A DNA stretch of 64,000 bases from positions 240,365 to 304,364 of the forward strand of contig NZ_FZLN01000003.1 in NCBI RefSeq assembly GCF_900197575.1. Direction: 5' to 3'. The first letter of the stretch is position 1, and each line of letters starts with the position of its first letter. This document shows positions 19,517 to 28,489 of this stretch, piece after piece. The notes below the pieces were generated by a model that saw only the letters and a list, made by a program, of their open reading frames with translations, searched no databases and had not been told where the DNA came from. The translations under genes and the position numbers were made by a program. This stretch comes from Acinetobacter apis. GTDB taxonomy: Bacteria > Pseudomonadota > Gammaproteobacteria > Pseudomonadales > Moraxellaceae.

Positions 19517-20584
19517 TTAAATACTTCCAGTAGTGCTACATTCAGTCGAAGCACGTTTTTGATCAATCAGCATGGCATCACCATAACTAAAGAAACGGTA
19601 TTTTTCTTTCACAGCATGTTCATACGCAGATAAAATACTTTGACGATCAGATACAGCAGAAACCAACATCAGTAATGTCGATTCAGGTAAGTGAAAGTTG
19701 GTGATTAATCGATCGACTACACAGAAGGTATAACCTGGATAAATAAAAATTTGCGTGTCACCCGTCCATGCTTTTAATTCACCGCCGTGTGCTTGGGCAG
19801 CGCTTTCTACAGCACGTGTGGCTGTTGTACCTACAGAGATGACTTGATTGCCCGTTGCTTTGGTGTGCAAGATGCGTTGTACCGTGCTTTCAGGAACATC
19901 ACACCACTCACTATGCATAATATGGTGTGCAATATCATCAGTACGAACAGGTAAAAATGTGCCTGCACCTACATGCAAAGTCACAAACGTGGTTTGAATT
20001 CCTTTTTCTGCCAATTGATCCAATAATTTTTGGTCAAAATGCAAGCTGGCCGTGGGAGCAGCAACACTTGCAAGCTTACTTGGGTCATTAAACACAGTTT
20101 GATAGCGCTCGGTATCAATGTCTTCAGCTTCACGGTTAAAATAGGGCGGAATAGGCAACTGACCATACTGATCAAGTACATCTAATATTGGCGCTGAAAA
20201 TTCCACAATATATAAGTTATCTTGTCGACCTTGTACAGTAACTTGTACATCAGCGTCTCCAATATATAATTTTGCACCTGCTTTGGGTGAGTTACTTGAT
20301 TTAATATGGCAATGTGCAATAAAACGATCTTGCATACGCTCAACCAATATTTCAATGGCACCGCCTGTTTCGCGTTTACCTTTGAGGCGCGCTTTCATCA
20401 CTTTGGTGTCATTGAGTACCAAAAGGTCACCAGGGTGAAGTAAATCTAAGATATCCGTGAAAACACGGTCATGATAAGCACCTGAAGCATCAAGGTGAAG
20501 TAAACGCGATGCACTGCGTTCATTTAATGGATAACGAGCAATAAGCTCATCTGGAAGATCAAAATTGAAATCAGAAAGTTGCAT
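19517..20584 (-). CDS. queA: S-adenosylmethionine:tRNA ribosyltransferase-isomerase
   Basis: Protein of 355 residues beginning [20 protein letters not shown], the characteristic QueA N-terminus, with [28 protein letters not shown] and [16 protein letters not shown] all conserved. It transfers the ribosyl group of SAM to preQ1-modified tRNA to make epoxyqueuosine. It has a recognisable promoter upstream and precedes tgt, with a gap of about 170 bases. The gap has no further gene. Confidence 0.96.
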   Translation of the reverse strand: MQLSDFNFDLPDELIARYPLNERSASRLLHLDASGAYHDRVFTDILDLLHPGDLLVLNDTKVMKARLKGKRETGGAIEILVERMQDRFIAHCHIKSSNSPKAGAKLYIGDADVQVTVQGRQDNLYIVEFSAPILDVLDQYGQLPIPPYFNREAEDIDTERYQTVFNDPSKLASVAAPTASLHFDQKLLDQLAEKGIQTTFVTLHVGAGTFLPVRTDDIAHHIMHSEWCDVPESTVQRILHTKATGNQVISVGTTATRAVESAAQAHGGELKAWTGDTQIFIYPGYTFCVVDRLITNFHLPESTLLMLVSAVSDRQSILSAYEHAVKEKYRFFSYGDAMLIDQKRASTECSTTGSI

Positions 20585-20611
20585 AATGAGGACAAAGACT
20601 AAATTTTTGTC

Positions 20612-20641
20612 ATTATAAACGCTTTATTGATGCCATGTGAA
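20612..20641 (-). promoter_or_regulatory. queA promoter
   Basis: Read on the minus strand, TTCACA (complement at 20636-20641) and TATAAT (complement at 20612-20617) are separated by 18 bases. The queA start codon follows about 30 bases later. Confidence 0.65.
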
Positions 20642-20694
20642 ATGACATTTAAAGTTCAAGTGTTTTAAAAACAAACAAAAAACTTCAAGATGAA

Positions 20695-20722
20695 TTGACA
20701 ACATAATTAAAACGAGTACTAT
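20695..20722 (+). promoter_or_regulatory. tRNA-Leu promoter
   Basis: TTGACA at 20695-20700 matches the -35 consensus exactly and TACTAT at 20717-20722 serves as -10 after 16 bases. The mature tRNA begins 24 bases after the -10 box. Confidence 0.7.
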
Positions 20723-20745
20723 ACAACCCCATAGACCATACTTTT

Positions 20746-20832
20746 CCCGAGGTGGTGAAATTGGTAGACGCGGTGGACTCAAAATCCACTGTCAGAGATG
20801 ACGTGTCGGTTCGAGTCCGACCCTCGGGACCA
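20746..20832 (+). tRNA. tRNA-Leu (CAA)
   Basis: An 87-base class II tRNA. The acceptor strands CCCGAGG and CCTCGGG pair fully, the anticodon stem GTGGA/TCCAC encloses CTCAAAA with anticodon CAA, a long variable arm follows, and the T-arm GTCGG-TTCGAGT-CCGAC is standard. The CCA end is encoded at 20830-20832. Confidence 0.96.
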
Positions 20833-20850
20833 TAATTTGGTAAATAGATC

Positions 20851-20881
20851 ACCCAAGACAAATAATGTTTTGGGTTTTTTT
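20851..20881 (+). terminator. Terminator after tRNA-Leu
   Basis: ACCCAA and TTGGGT pair around an AT-rich interior, and seven T residues follow directly. It ends the single-tRNA transcript. Confidence 0.8.
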
Positions 20882-20949
20882 ATGCCTGTTTTTTATATAT
20901 TGATGTGTTCTAAATTCTTGTGAAAATTCGACTAAAATCGCTTGTCTAC

Positions 20950-20982
20950 TTGCTGTCAGGTTGCTGTCAGGTTGCTGTCGGG
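20950..20982 (+). repeat. Three tandem 11-bp repeats TTGCTGTCAGG
   Basis: TTGCTGTCAGG occurs at 20950-20960 and 20961-20971, and TTGCTGTCGGG at 20972-20982, head to tail without spacer. The 11-bp period places each copy on the same face of the helix. They stand about 80 bases upstream of the HTH regulator gene, so they may be its operator array; this is inference. Confidence 0.85.
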
Positions 20983-21060
20983 TCATTGTCATATAAGTGT
21001 CGTGTTGATCTATATAATAAATGATCATAGTGTACGTACCGATTTATATTGAGTCAGACA

Positions 21061-21531
21061 ATGAATAAAATTAAACAACAGCGTTTACAACATGCATGGT
21101 CTCAAGAGCAGCTCGCTGAAATGACAGCACTGAGTGTGAGAACCATTCAACGGGTGGAAAATGGCGATAAAGCAAGCCTTGAAACATTAAGTGCTTTAGC
21201 TGCGGTATTTCAAGTTAGTGTTCATGAGTTAACTGATGACATACATGAACATGCTCCATCTTCTGAATTTGCAATTGATCATAAGCTTCGTACTCTTGAA
21301 GATCGCGTTAATCAAGAGCTTCGGTTTTACTCGGTATTAACAAGCTATGTGTTGGTGTGTGGTGGTTTGATGCTCACCAATTATTTTTTTACACCACATC
21401 TGTATTGGTCATTGTGGCCAACCATATGTTGGGGGGCAACCATGTTATTTGCTTGGTTAAGAATTTTTGTATTTAATCAAAGCATGACTGTATGGAAACA
21501 AAAGCGTATGCAGACGTTATTACGGAAGTAA
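21061..21531 (+). CDS. HTH_3/2TM membrane-linked transcriptional regulator
   Basis: Protein of 156 residues. Residues 1-60 form a Cro/C1-type helix-turn-helix (KIKQQRLQHAWSQEQLAEM, then SVRTIQRVENG). A linker leads to a 2TM domain (residues about 80-145) with two predicted helices, FYSVLTSYVLVCGGLMLTNY and LWPTICWGATMLFAWLRIF. The DNA-binding head would therefore be held at the inner membrane. ATG 21061 is preferred over TTG 21049. It is monocistronic, between two terminators, and preceded by the 11-bp repeat array. The ligand or signal is unknown. Confidence 0.75.
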   Translation: MNKIKQQRLQHAWSQEQLAEMTALSVRTIQRVENGDKASLETLSALAAVFQVSVHELTDDIHEHAPSSEFAIDHKLRTLEDRVNQELRFYSVLTSYVLVCGGLMLTNYFFTPHLYWSLWPTICWGATMLFAWLRIFVFNQSMTVWKQKRMQTLLRK

Positions 21532-21541
21532 AAATGGATCA

Positions 21542-21576
21542 CAAAAAAACCTTGGCATCATTGCCAAGGTTTTTTT
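21542..21576. terminator. Strong bidirectional terminator
   Basis: CCTTGGCA and TGCCAAGG form a perfect 8-bp stem with loop TCAT (21550-21569), flanked by an A-run on the left and seven T residues on the right. Confidence 0.9.
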
Positions 21577-21646
21577 GTATTGGACACAACACAATTACAT
21601 AAAAAGGTTTTATAATGTGGCTTTAGAAAATTGAGTGTATGCTTCA

Positions 21647-22186
21647 ATGGATCAAAACAATAAAATTATTCCATGTTCTTTTGAGCAGCATGCAGATGCC
21701 ATATTAGCTATTTTTAATGATGCTATTCTTCATTCAACGGCATTATATGAGTATCAAGAGCGTTCATTACATCAAATTAAAGATTGGTTTTTAGCAAAAC
21801 AAGCAGCCCATTTTCCTGTAATTGGTATTGAAAATACAGCAGGAGAGCTGATGGGCTTTGCAAGCTATGGCATGTTTAGAGCCTTTCCTGCCAATCAATT
21901 TACAGTTGAACATTCGATTTATGTCGATCAAGCGTATCGCGGACAAGGGTTGGGGCGTATTTTACTAGAAGCAATTATTGCTGAAGCAAAAAACAACAAT
22001 ATGCATGTCATGATTGGCGGTATCGATGCGACAAATCAAGGCAGTATTATTTTGCATGAAAAGCTCGGTTTTGAGCATGCAGGCACACTAAAAGAAGTGG
22101 CCTTTAAATTTGATCGTTGGCTTGATTTGGCATTCTATCAACTGATTTTATCCGATGAGTTAAACCTACACAAAAAAAGCTATTAA
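21647..22186 (+). CDS. GNAT N-acetyltransferase, PAT/MnaT-like
   Basis: GNAT-fold protein of about 179 residues. The acetyl-CoA binding segment VDQAYRGQGLGRILLEAII is at about residues 91-109, and GGIDATNQGSIILHEKLGF with the C-terminal FKFDRWLDLAFYQLIL match the phosphinothricin/methionine-sulfone acetyltransferase group (PAT, MnaT/YncA). These acetylate the amino group of amino-acid-like compounds such as methionine derivatives. ATG 21647 and GTG 21635 are both possible starts. A TATAAT at 21611-21616 could be its -10, without a clear -35. Confidence 0.75.
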   Translation: MDQNNKIIPCSFEQHADAILAIFNDAILHSTALYEYQERSLHQIKDWFLAKQAAHFPVIGIENTAGELMGFASYGMFRAFPANQFTVEHSIYVDQAYRGQGLGRILLEAIIAEAKNNNMHVMIGGIDATNQGSIILHEKLGFEHAGTLKEVAFKFDRWLDLAFYQLILSDELNLHKKSY

Positions 22187-22390
22187 ATATTTGATATAGA
22201 ACATTATTTTTAATCTAATAAATAGTTCTAATTAATCTACAAAACATAAGGCTATAATGATAGACTGCCATTCTATTATAAAGTGTAAGGAAGTGATTCA
22301 TTATTTGATTTTTTTGTAAAAAGTGTTGACACTGATGGTGTGAGCTTCTCTCACCTCAAAACAAAAAAACAAAAATGAGAGGATACCCGT

Positions 22391-23656
22391 ATGACCATAT
22401 TGATGTCATCTGCAGAGCAGCATAGTGATCCACTATATTGCACAGAGAAAGGCTTAACAGAGATTTCAATACTTAAAAGCAAAGTTGAAAAATTCTTAAA
22501 ACAAATTAAAACACTTTTAAAGGTAGATACAGCTGTTTGTGCGTTTTCTAAAGAGTCACATGTTTGGCTAAGCGATGGCTTTGAGCTTTTAAAAGCTGTG
22601 TCAGTACCAAATACATTTTTTGCATCGTTAGAGCGTGTACACGCAAAAAAAGAAATTTTTTTGATGACGCATCCGCATTATATTTGTTATCAATCCGTAG
22701 TGACAAGCCATTTGTGTGCTTCAAATCGCCTGATTGCTTTTCCTTTGCATGACAGCAAAAATCGCTGTTTGGGGCATATTTTTTGTTTTGATCAAGACAG
22801 TGAAGGTTTCGATTTGGCCATCGCAAGCATAGTATATGAACTATGTGATAGCTTTATTGAGCAGATTGAGTTGCAGCAAAATCATGCTGATTTAAAAGAA
22901 AAGTATCAGCAGGTTGCAACGCTCAACTTTAACCAAACTAAGTTTTTACAAGTGATTGCACATGATTTACGTGCTCCATTTCATGGCATTTTGGGTTTTT
23001 CTGAGGTTTTAGCTGATGAGTATGACTCACTTGATCAAGCAAGTATCCAAAACATTTCGAGCTATTTAAACGACACAGCAAAAGCAACGTTTGATTTATT
23101 AGAAAATTTACTCAATTGGGCGATGTCAGAAGGTGGGCGTTTTGTATATCACCCCATTTATTTTAATTTAAAGCAATCTAGCCAAATTGTGACCAGTGTG
23201 CTCAGCAGCTTAGCGCTCAGTAAAAATATTGAGTTAATTGATCAAATTCCAAAAGATATTCTTGTCTATGCTGACATTAATATGATGACTTCGGTTTTAC
23301 AAAACCTTGTTTCTAATGCGCTGAAATTTACAGCACAAGATGGCACAGGCAAAGTAATTATTTCTGCACAGCGGGTTGGACAAGAGGTGGTATTTTTGGT
23401 CAGTGATACTGGCTTGGGAATGGATCCTGAACAGCAAAAAATGATTTTTGAGCCAAAACTACGAACCACACTAAAAGGTACAGGTGGTGAAAAAGGTACA
23501 GGGCTTGGGCTTGTATTATGCAAACGTTTTGTTGATATCAATCATGGACAAATTAAAGTGGAATCACAAAAAGGCATGGGAACTACGTTTACTGTTCAAT
23601 TGCCAGCTGAGGAATATATTTTAACGCAAGAAGATTTAACTTATATTCATGCGTAA
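22391..23656 (+). CDS. Orphan sensor histidine kinase with GAF-like input domain
   Basis: Protein of 421 residues without membrane helices. Residues about 10-170 resemble a GAF-type sensor (KSKVEKFLKQIKTLLKVDTAVC, then FPLHDSKNRCLGHIFCF). The dimerisation domain has IAHDLRAPFHGILGFSE with the phosphoacceptor His191. The ATPase domain has the N-box NLVSNALKFT, DTGLGMD and GTGLGLVLCKRF. No response regulator lies next to it, so it works with a distant partner. The domain order resembles small GAF-type kinases related to phytochrome-like proteins, but no chromophore-binding Cys can be assigned with confidence. Confidence 0.8.
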   Translation: MTILMSSAEQHSDPLYCTEKGLTEISILKSKVEKFLKQIKTLLKVDTAVCAFSKESHVWLSDGFELLKAVSVPNTFFASLERVHAKKEIFLMTHPHYICYQSVVTSHLCASNRLIAFPLHDSKNRCLGHIFCFDQDSEGFDLAIASIVYELCDSFIEQIELQQNHADLKEKYQQVATLNFNQTKFLQVIAHDLRAPFHGILGFSEVLADEYDSLDQASIQNISSYLNDTAKATFDLLENLLNWAMSEGGRFVYHPIYFNLKQSSQIVTSVLSSLALSKNIELIDQIPKDILVYADINMMTSVLQNLVSNALKFTAQDGTGKVIISAQRVGQEVVFLVSDTGLGMDPEQQKMIFEPKLRTTLKGTGGEKGTGLGLVLCKRFVDINHGQIKVESQKGMGTTFTVQLPAEEYILTQEDLTYIHA

Positions 23657-23739
23657 TGTGATAAAAACTAAAAAAGATGAAAGACAAAACGCTGAAACTA
23701 TTTTATGGTAAATCTGTCATGGGGAGTTAGGCAGATGAT

Positions 23740-26469
23740 ATGGACCAACAACAACTAGAAAAAACTTTACGTGCCAGTATATATGCAACGCAAGTTTATG
23801 CGTTGTATCAGGCACAACTTGAACAAGATCATCAGCAGCATTCTTATTCAAAATATCTAAGCACTGAAGAGATTTTTCAGTGCGCAGCATCGCATGTAAA
23901 AGACATTACAGATGAAATGACATGGATGAAAGCGTTACGTATTTTACGTGCACGGCTGATGTTTCGATGGATTTGGCAAGATGCAAATCAATTAATTGAT
24001 GTCCAAACTTTAACTCGTGAATTGTCTGATTTTGCAGATGCAGCAATACAATTGGCAATATCATTTGCACGTTTGCCTTTGGTTGAAAAATATGGTGAAC
24101 CCATCAGCTATGATGGCGAATTACAAGAATTTATTGTTATTGCAATGGGTAAGCTTGGGGCACAAGAGTTAAATCTATCAAGCGATATTGATTTAATTTT
24201 TGCATATGATGCTCAAGGTGAAACTTCAGGTCGAAAAAAAATAGATATTCAGCAGTTTTTTATTTTGTGGGGACAAAAGCTGATTTATTTATTAGACCAT
24301 GTGACAGCAGATGGCTTTATTTTTCGTGTAGATATGCGTTTACGGCCGTGGGGAGATGGTTCACCATTGGCGCTCAGTTATGCCGCTTTAGAAAAATATT
24401 TAATTCAACATGGCCGTGAATGGGAACGTTATGCATGGATTAAAGCAAGAGCGGTGACTGGTGGTCAACAAGCTGCACAACTGTTACAGATGACAAGGCC
24501 TTTTGTATTTCGCCGTTATGTCGATTATTCTGCGTTTGAAGCCATGCGCGATATGAAAGCTTTAATTGAGCGTGAAGTTACACGCCGTCAGTTGCAAGAT
24601 GACATTAAGCTTGGTGCCGGAGGGATTCGAGAAGTTGAATTTATTGTTCAGGTTTTTCAGCTGATCTACGGTGGTTCCAAAACGGAGTTACAAGATCGGC
24701 AGTGTTTAGTCAATTTAAACCACTTGGCCAAGGCTGAATTATTAACATCACAAGAAGTCAATGAACTGACCACAGCATATCTTTTCTTACGCCGTATTGA
24801 ACATGCTATTCAGGCCTTGAATGATCAGCAAACCCAAGCCTTACCTGTGGATGATGAACTACGCCAACGTATGATTGATACATTGGCATTTACAAGTTGG
24901 TCTGAATTTATTGCGGTATTAAATCAGCAACGCCAAATTGTAAATAATCAATTTAAAAAACTCATTCAAGATAAATCCGTGGCAGATGAGCCGATTCAAG
25001 GACGTAATTTAGAATATGACTTACAGCACGCTTTAGATCCAGACAGCTATCAAGTGGTTGAGCGCTTTTGGTCAGGGCATGCAATTAAAAAACTGCCTGC
25101 CAAAGCGATTGAACGTTTAAAAGTCTTTTGGCCCTTATGCATTGAGCTGGTGTTAAAGCTTGATCATCCTGATGTGGCATTGCTGCGTTTAATGCCACTC
25201 ATTGAATCAGTTATGCGTCGCACTGTATATTTGGTGATGCTGATTGAAAGCCGTGGTGCTCTACAGCGACTGGTCAAAATGGCAGAAGTAAGCCCATGGA
25301 TTTGTGAAGAACTGACACAATACCCCGTTTTGTTAGATGAGTTTTTATCTACTGATTTTGAACTGCCACACAGGCAAGATTTGCAAGATACCTTACGCCA
25401 TCAACTGCTACGTATAGAAGTTGATCAGGTTGAAGATCAAATGCGTATATTACGCTTATTCAAAAAAAGCTCGGTATTAAATGTTGCTGCAAGTGATGTG
25501 CTTGCAGAAAGCCCATTAATGAAAGTGTCTGATGCATTGACTGACATTGCTGAAGTTTGTGTTCAAGCAACATTACATTTGGCCTATCAGGCTGTTGCAC
25601 GCCGTTATGGATATCCCTTACATCAGCACGGTCAGCGTTGTACGCTCGATCATAATGGCTTTATTGTTGTTGGATATGGCAAGCTAGGTGGCATTGAACT
25701 AGGCTATGGCTCAGATTTAGATGTGGTATTTATTCATCAACTTGAAGAACAAGCCGATACAGATGGAACAAAACGTATATCAGGTTTCGAATTTGCACTT
25801 AAAGTGGCACAACGCTTTATGTCGTTAATGACCACACAGACCTTAGATGGTCGAGTTTATGAAATTGATACAAGGTTAAGACCGTCAGGAGAGGCAGGCG
25901 TACTTGTGACCAGTTTACGTGCCTATCAACGTTATCAGTTACATAATGCATGGTTATGGGAACATCAAGCTTTAGTGCGAGCGCGTTGTATAGCAGGGGA
26001 TGTGCAATTACGTGAGCAATTTGAACAACTTCGCTGTGACATTTTAACTCAGCCACGAGATGTAAATGTTGTACGGCAAGAGGTTTTAAATATGCGTGAA
26101 AAGATGAAATCTCACCTTGGCTCAACCGAACAGCAAAAAAAATCTGGTATTTTTCATTTAAAACAGGACGCAGGTGGTATCGTTGATATCGAATTTATGG
26201 CACAGTATGTTGTGTTGGTATGGAGCGGGGCAAAAGCAGATCTTGCCCGCTATTCTGACAATGTTCGAATCTTAGAAGATGCTGCAACACTTGGTTATCT
26301 ATCCAAAACCGAGGCGCAGAACTTGATTCAAGCTTATTTGAGTGAACGAGCTGAAAGCCACCGTTTAGCGCTTGCAAATCATAATATGCAAGTCAATGCT
26401 ACGGATTGGCAACCTACCCGCGATATCGTTTGCAATTTATGGCACAGATTAATTGATCCAATCGCGTAA
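23740..26469 (+). CDS. glnE: Glutamine synthetase adenylyltransferase/deadenylylase GlnE
   Basis: A two-headed nucleotidyltransferase of 909 residues. The N-terminal deadenylylase domain has MGKLGAQELNLSSDIDLIF near residue 138 and the C-terminal adenylylase domain has GYGKLGGIELGYGSDLDVVF near 645; each shows the GSxxDxD-like metal site. LGAGGIREVEFIVQ and the DAGGIVDIEFMAQY repeats are also conserved. It adjusts glutamine synthetase activity in response to nitrogen through PII. Its end lies just upstream of the ilvE ribosome site. Confidence 0.95.
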   Translation: MDQQQLEKTLRASIYATQVYALYQAQLEQDHQQHSYSKYLSTEEIFQCAASHVKDITDEMTWMKALRILRARLMFRWIWQDANQLIDVQTLTRELSDFADAAIQLAISFARLPLVEKYGEPISYDGELQEFIVIAMGKLGAQELNLSSDIDLIFAYDAQGETSGRKKIDIQQFFILWGQKLIYLLDHVTADGFIFRVDMRLRPWGDGSPLALSYAALEKYLIQHGREWERYAWIKARAVTGGQQAAQLLQMTRPFVFRRYVDYSAFEAMRDMKALIEREVTRRQLQDDIKLGAGGIREVEFIVQVFQLIYGGSKTELQDRQCLVNLNHLAKAELLTSQEVNELTTAYLFLRRIEHAIQALNDQQTQALPVDDELRQRMIDTLAFTSWSEFIAVLNQQRQIVNNQFKKLIQDKSVADEPIQGRNLEYDLQHALDPDSYQVVERFWSGHAIKKLPAKAIERLKVFWPLCIELVLKLDHPDVALLRLMPLIESVMRRTVYLVMLIESRGALQRLVKMAEVSPWICEELTQYPVLLDEFLSTDFELPHRQDLQDTLRHQLLRIEVDQVEDQMRILRLFKKSSVLNVAASDVLAESPLMKVSDALTDIAEVCVQATLHLAYQAVARRYGYPLHQHGQRCTLDHNGFIVVGYGKLGGIELGYGSDLDVVFIHQLEEQADTDGTKRISGFEFALKVAQRFMSLMTTQTLDGRVYEIDTRLRPSGEAGVLVTSLRAYQRYQLHNAWLWEHQALVRARCIAGDVQLREQFEQLRCDILTQPRDVNVVRQEVLNMREKMKSHLGSTEQQKKSGIFHLKQDAGGIVDIEFMAQYVVLVWSGAKADLARYSDNVRILEDAATLGYLSKTEAQNLIQAYLSERAESHRLALANHNMQVNATDWQPTRDIVCNLWHRLIDPIA

Positions 26470-26512
26470 GCGATGGATAGTAGACAATAATGTAAAATTT
26501 GGAGTAGATGTC

Positions 26513-27439
26513 ATGAATCTGGCTGATCGTGATGGTTTTATTTGGCAAGATGGACAGTTAATTGATTGGCGTGAAGCAAAAGTCCACGTATTAACGCATA
26601 CATTGCACTATAGCATGGGTGTTTTTGAGGGTGTACGCGCCTACGAAACAGATAAAGGCCCTGCAATTTTTCGTTTAAAAGACCACACAAAGCGTTTATT
26701 AAATTCTGCAAAAATTTATCAAATGAAAGCAACATTTGATCAAGCAACACTTGAGCAAGCACAGATTGATGTGGTGCGCGCCAATGCGTTGAAATCGTGC
26801 TATTTACGTCCATTCATTTGGATTGGTTCTGAAAAACTAGGTATTGCCTCAACAGATAATACAATCCACACCGCTGTTGCTGCATGGAGCTGGGGTTCTT
26901 ACCTTGGCGATGAAGCGATGGAAAAAGGGATTCGTGTTAAAACATCATCATTTACGCATCATCATCCTAATGTGACTATGTGCAAAGCAAAAGCATGTGG
27001 TAATTACACAGTCTCTATCTTGGCACATCAAGAAGTAGCGCACTCAGGTTATGACGAAGCCATGCTGATGGATCCACAAGGTTTTGTTTGCCAAGGCTCA
27101 GGCGAAAACGTATTTTTAATCCAAGATGGCGTGTTACATACCCCTGATTTAGCTGGTGGTGCATTAGATGGGATTACCCGTCAAACCATCATTACTATTG
27201 CACAAGACTTAGGTTATAAAGTGGTTGAGCGTCGTATTACGCGTGATGAATTTTATATCGCTGATGAAGCATTCTTCACTGGAACAGCTGCTGAAGTTAC
27301 ACCAATTCGTGAATATGATGACCGTGTTATTGGTTCAGGAACACGTGGTCCGATCACAACTGAAATTCAAAAAACATTCTTTGATGCAGTAAAAGGCAAA
27401 AATCCAAAGTATGCACATTGGTTAACTTACGTGAACTAA
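26513..27439 (+). CDS. ilvE: Branched-chain amino acid aminotransferase
   Basis: Fold-type IV PLP enzyme of 308 residues, the same size as E. coli IlvE. HTLHYSMGVFEGVRAYET opens the protein, Lys160 in CKAKACGNY is the Schiff-base lysine, and GSGENVFLI and LDGITRQTIITIA contact the cofactor phosphate. It makes leucine, isoleucine and valine from their keto acids. GGAG sits before ATG 26513; a frame from 26453 overlapping glnE lacks support. In Acinetobacter this gene marks one border of the outer-core sugar locus that follows. Confidence 0.95.
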   Translation: MNLADRDGFIWQDGQLIDWREAKVHVLTHTLHYSMGVFEGVRAYETDKGPAIFRLKDHTKRLLNSAKIYQMKATFDQATLEQAQIDVVRANALKSCYLRPFIWIGSEKLGIASTDNTIHTAVAAWSWGSYLGDEAMEKGIRVKTSSFTHHHPNVTMCKAKACGNYTVSILAHQEVAHSGYDEAMLMDPQGFVCQGSGENVFLIQDGVLHTPDLAGGALDGITRQTIITIAQDLGYKVVERRITRDEFYIADEAFFTGTAAEVTPIREYDDRVIGSGTRGPITTEIQKTFFDAVKGKNPKYAHWLTYVN

Positions 27440-27459
27440 TCAAATTCAGGTACTATAGG

Positions 27460-27484
27460 GCGAAACTTAGGTTTCGCTTTTTTT
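27460..27484 (+). terminator. ilvE terminator
   Basis: GCGAAAC-TTAG-GTTTCGC forms a perfect 7-bp stem, followed by seven T residues. The ATG of the next gene lies only 18 bases beyond, so outer-core expression may partly depend on read-through. Confidence 0.85.
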
Positions 27485-27501
27485 ATGCAAAGGAATGGGG
27501 C

Positions 27502-28410
27502 ATGCAAGTAATTTATATCAGTGATGGTAAAGCCGGGCATCGTTCACAAGCTTTAGGTTTATTTGCTGCATTAAAACGTCAATATTTAGCTGCAGAATTT
27601 TTAGAGATTGGCATTGATAAGGTGTCATATCGAGACTTACTCACAGCAATGTTTTCACGCACCTTGCCATCTATTTTAAATTCACCTGATGTCATTATCT
27701 CAGTAGGCAGCCATACGCATTTGAAAGCATGGCTACTTGGGAAAATTTACTCAAAAGCAAAAACTATTGTCATGATGAAGCCAAGCTTACCACTTGCATG
27801 TTTTGATTATGCCATCATCCCAGCACATGATGGGATAACAGGGAAAAATGTGATTGTGACTGAAGGGGCATTAAATCCAATTGTTAACCAACAGCGCCAT
27901 CAAAAAAATAGAATTTTAATTGCATTGGGTGGCAGTTCAAAGCGGCATCAGTGGTCAGATGAGCAGGTCATACACAGCGTAAAACAAATTATTGCTCAGC
28001 ATAGCGATGCTCAAATTATAATTACCTCTTCTCGCCGTACCCCCAAAGCATTTTTTACACAGCTAAGTTCAGATGTGGCAGATCAGCATGTGACGCTTTG
28101 TCCAGTTGAAGACACACCTACAGGCTGGATTTTTGAACAAATGCAATTGGCAGAAGCAGTCTGGATTACAGAAGACAGTATTTCGATGTTATATGAAGCC
28201 TTAACTGCAGGGTGCCGAGTCGGTGTGATCGGATTAACACGACTAAAAGATGACCGTATAACTCAAGCAATTGACCGTTTGAAAGCCAAAAACTATATCA
28301 GTGCCCAAACATCAATAACAGCTTTAGCTCAAGCCGCTACTTTGCATGAAGCTGATAAGGTGGTGACGTGTATGCAATTAACTTCAGCGAATTGCGTTGA
28401 TTGTGGATGA
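27502..28410 (+). CDS. ELM1/DUF1022-family protein, first gene of the outer-core locus
   Basis: Protein of 302 residues in the mitochondrial-fission-ELM1 family: VIYISDGKAGHRSQALGLFAAL at the N-terminus, then VGSHTH, a middle IALGGSSKRHQW (nucleotide-sugar-like fold) and WITEDSISMLYEALTAG near residue 232. The fold resembles GT-B glycosyltransferases. By order it corresponds to the gene called gtrOC1 in the A. baumannii outer-core locus between ilvE and aspS. AAAGGA before ATG 27502 decides the start. The exact substrate is unknown. Confidence 0.75.
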   Translation: MQVIYISDGKAGHRSQALGLFAALKRQYLAAEFLEIGIDKVSYRDLLTAMFSRTLPSILNSPDVIISVGSHTHLKAWLLGKIYSKAKTIVMMKPSLPLACFDYAIIPAHDGITGKNVIVTEGALNPIVNQQRHQKNRILIALGGSSKRHQWSDEQVIHSVKQIIAQHSDAQIIITSSRRTPKAFFTQLSSDVADQHVTLCPVEDTPTGWIFEQMQLAEAVWITEDSISMLYEALTAGCRVGVIGLTRLKDDRITQAIDRLKAKNYISAQTSITALAQAATLHEADKVVTCMQLTSANCVDCG

Positions 28411-28489
28411 ATGAACTGTTTTAACAACAAACTCAGAGTGTGGTAAAGTAAAAGCCATTACAGATGTGCTGTGTTTTTTAGAGTATGGT

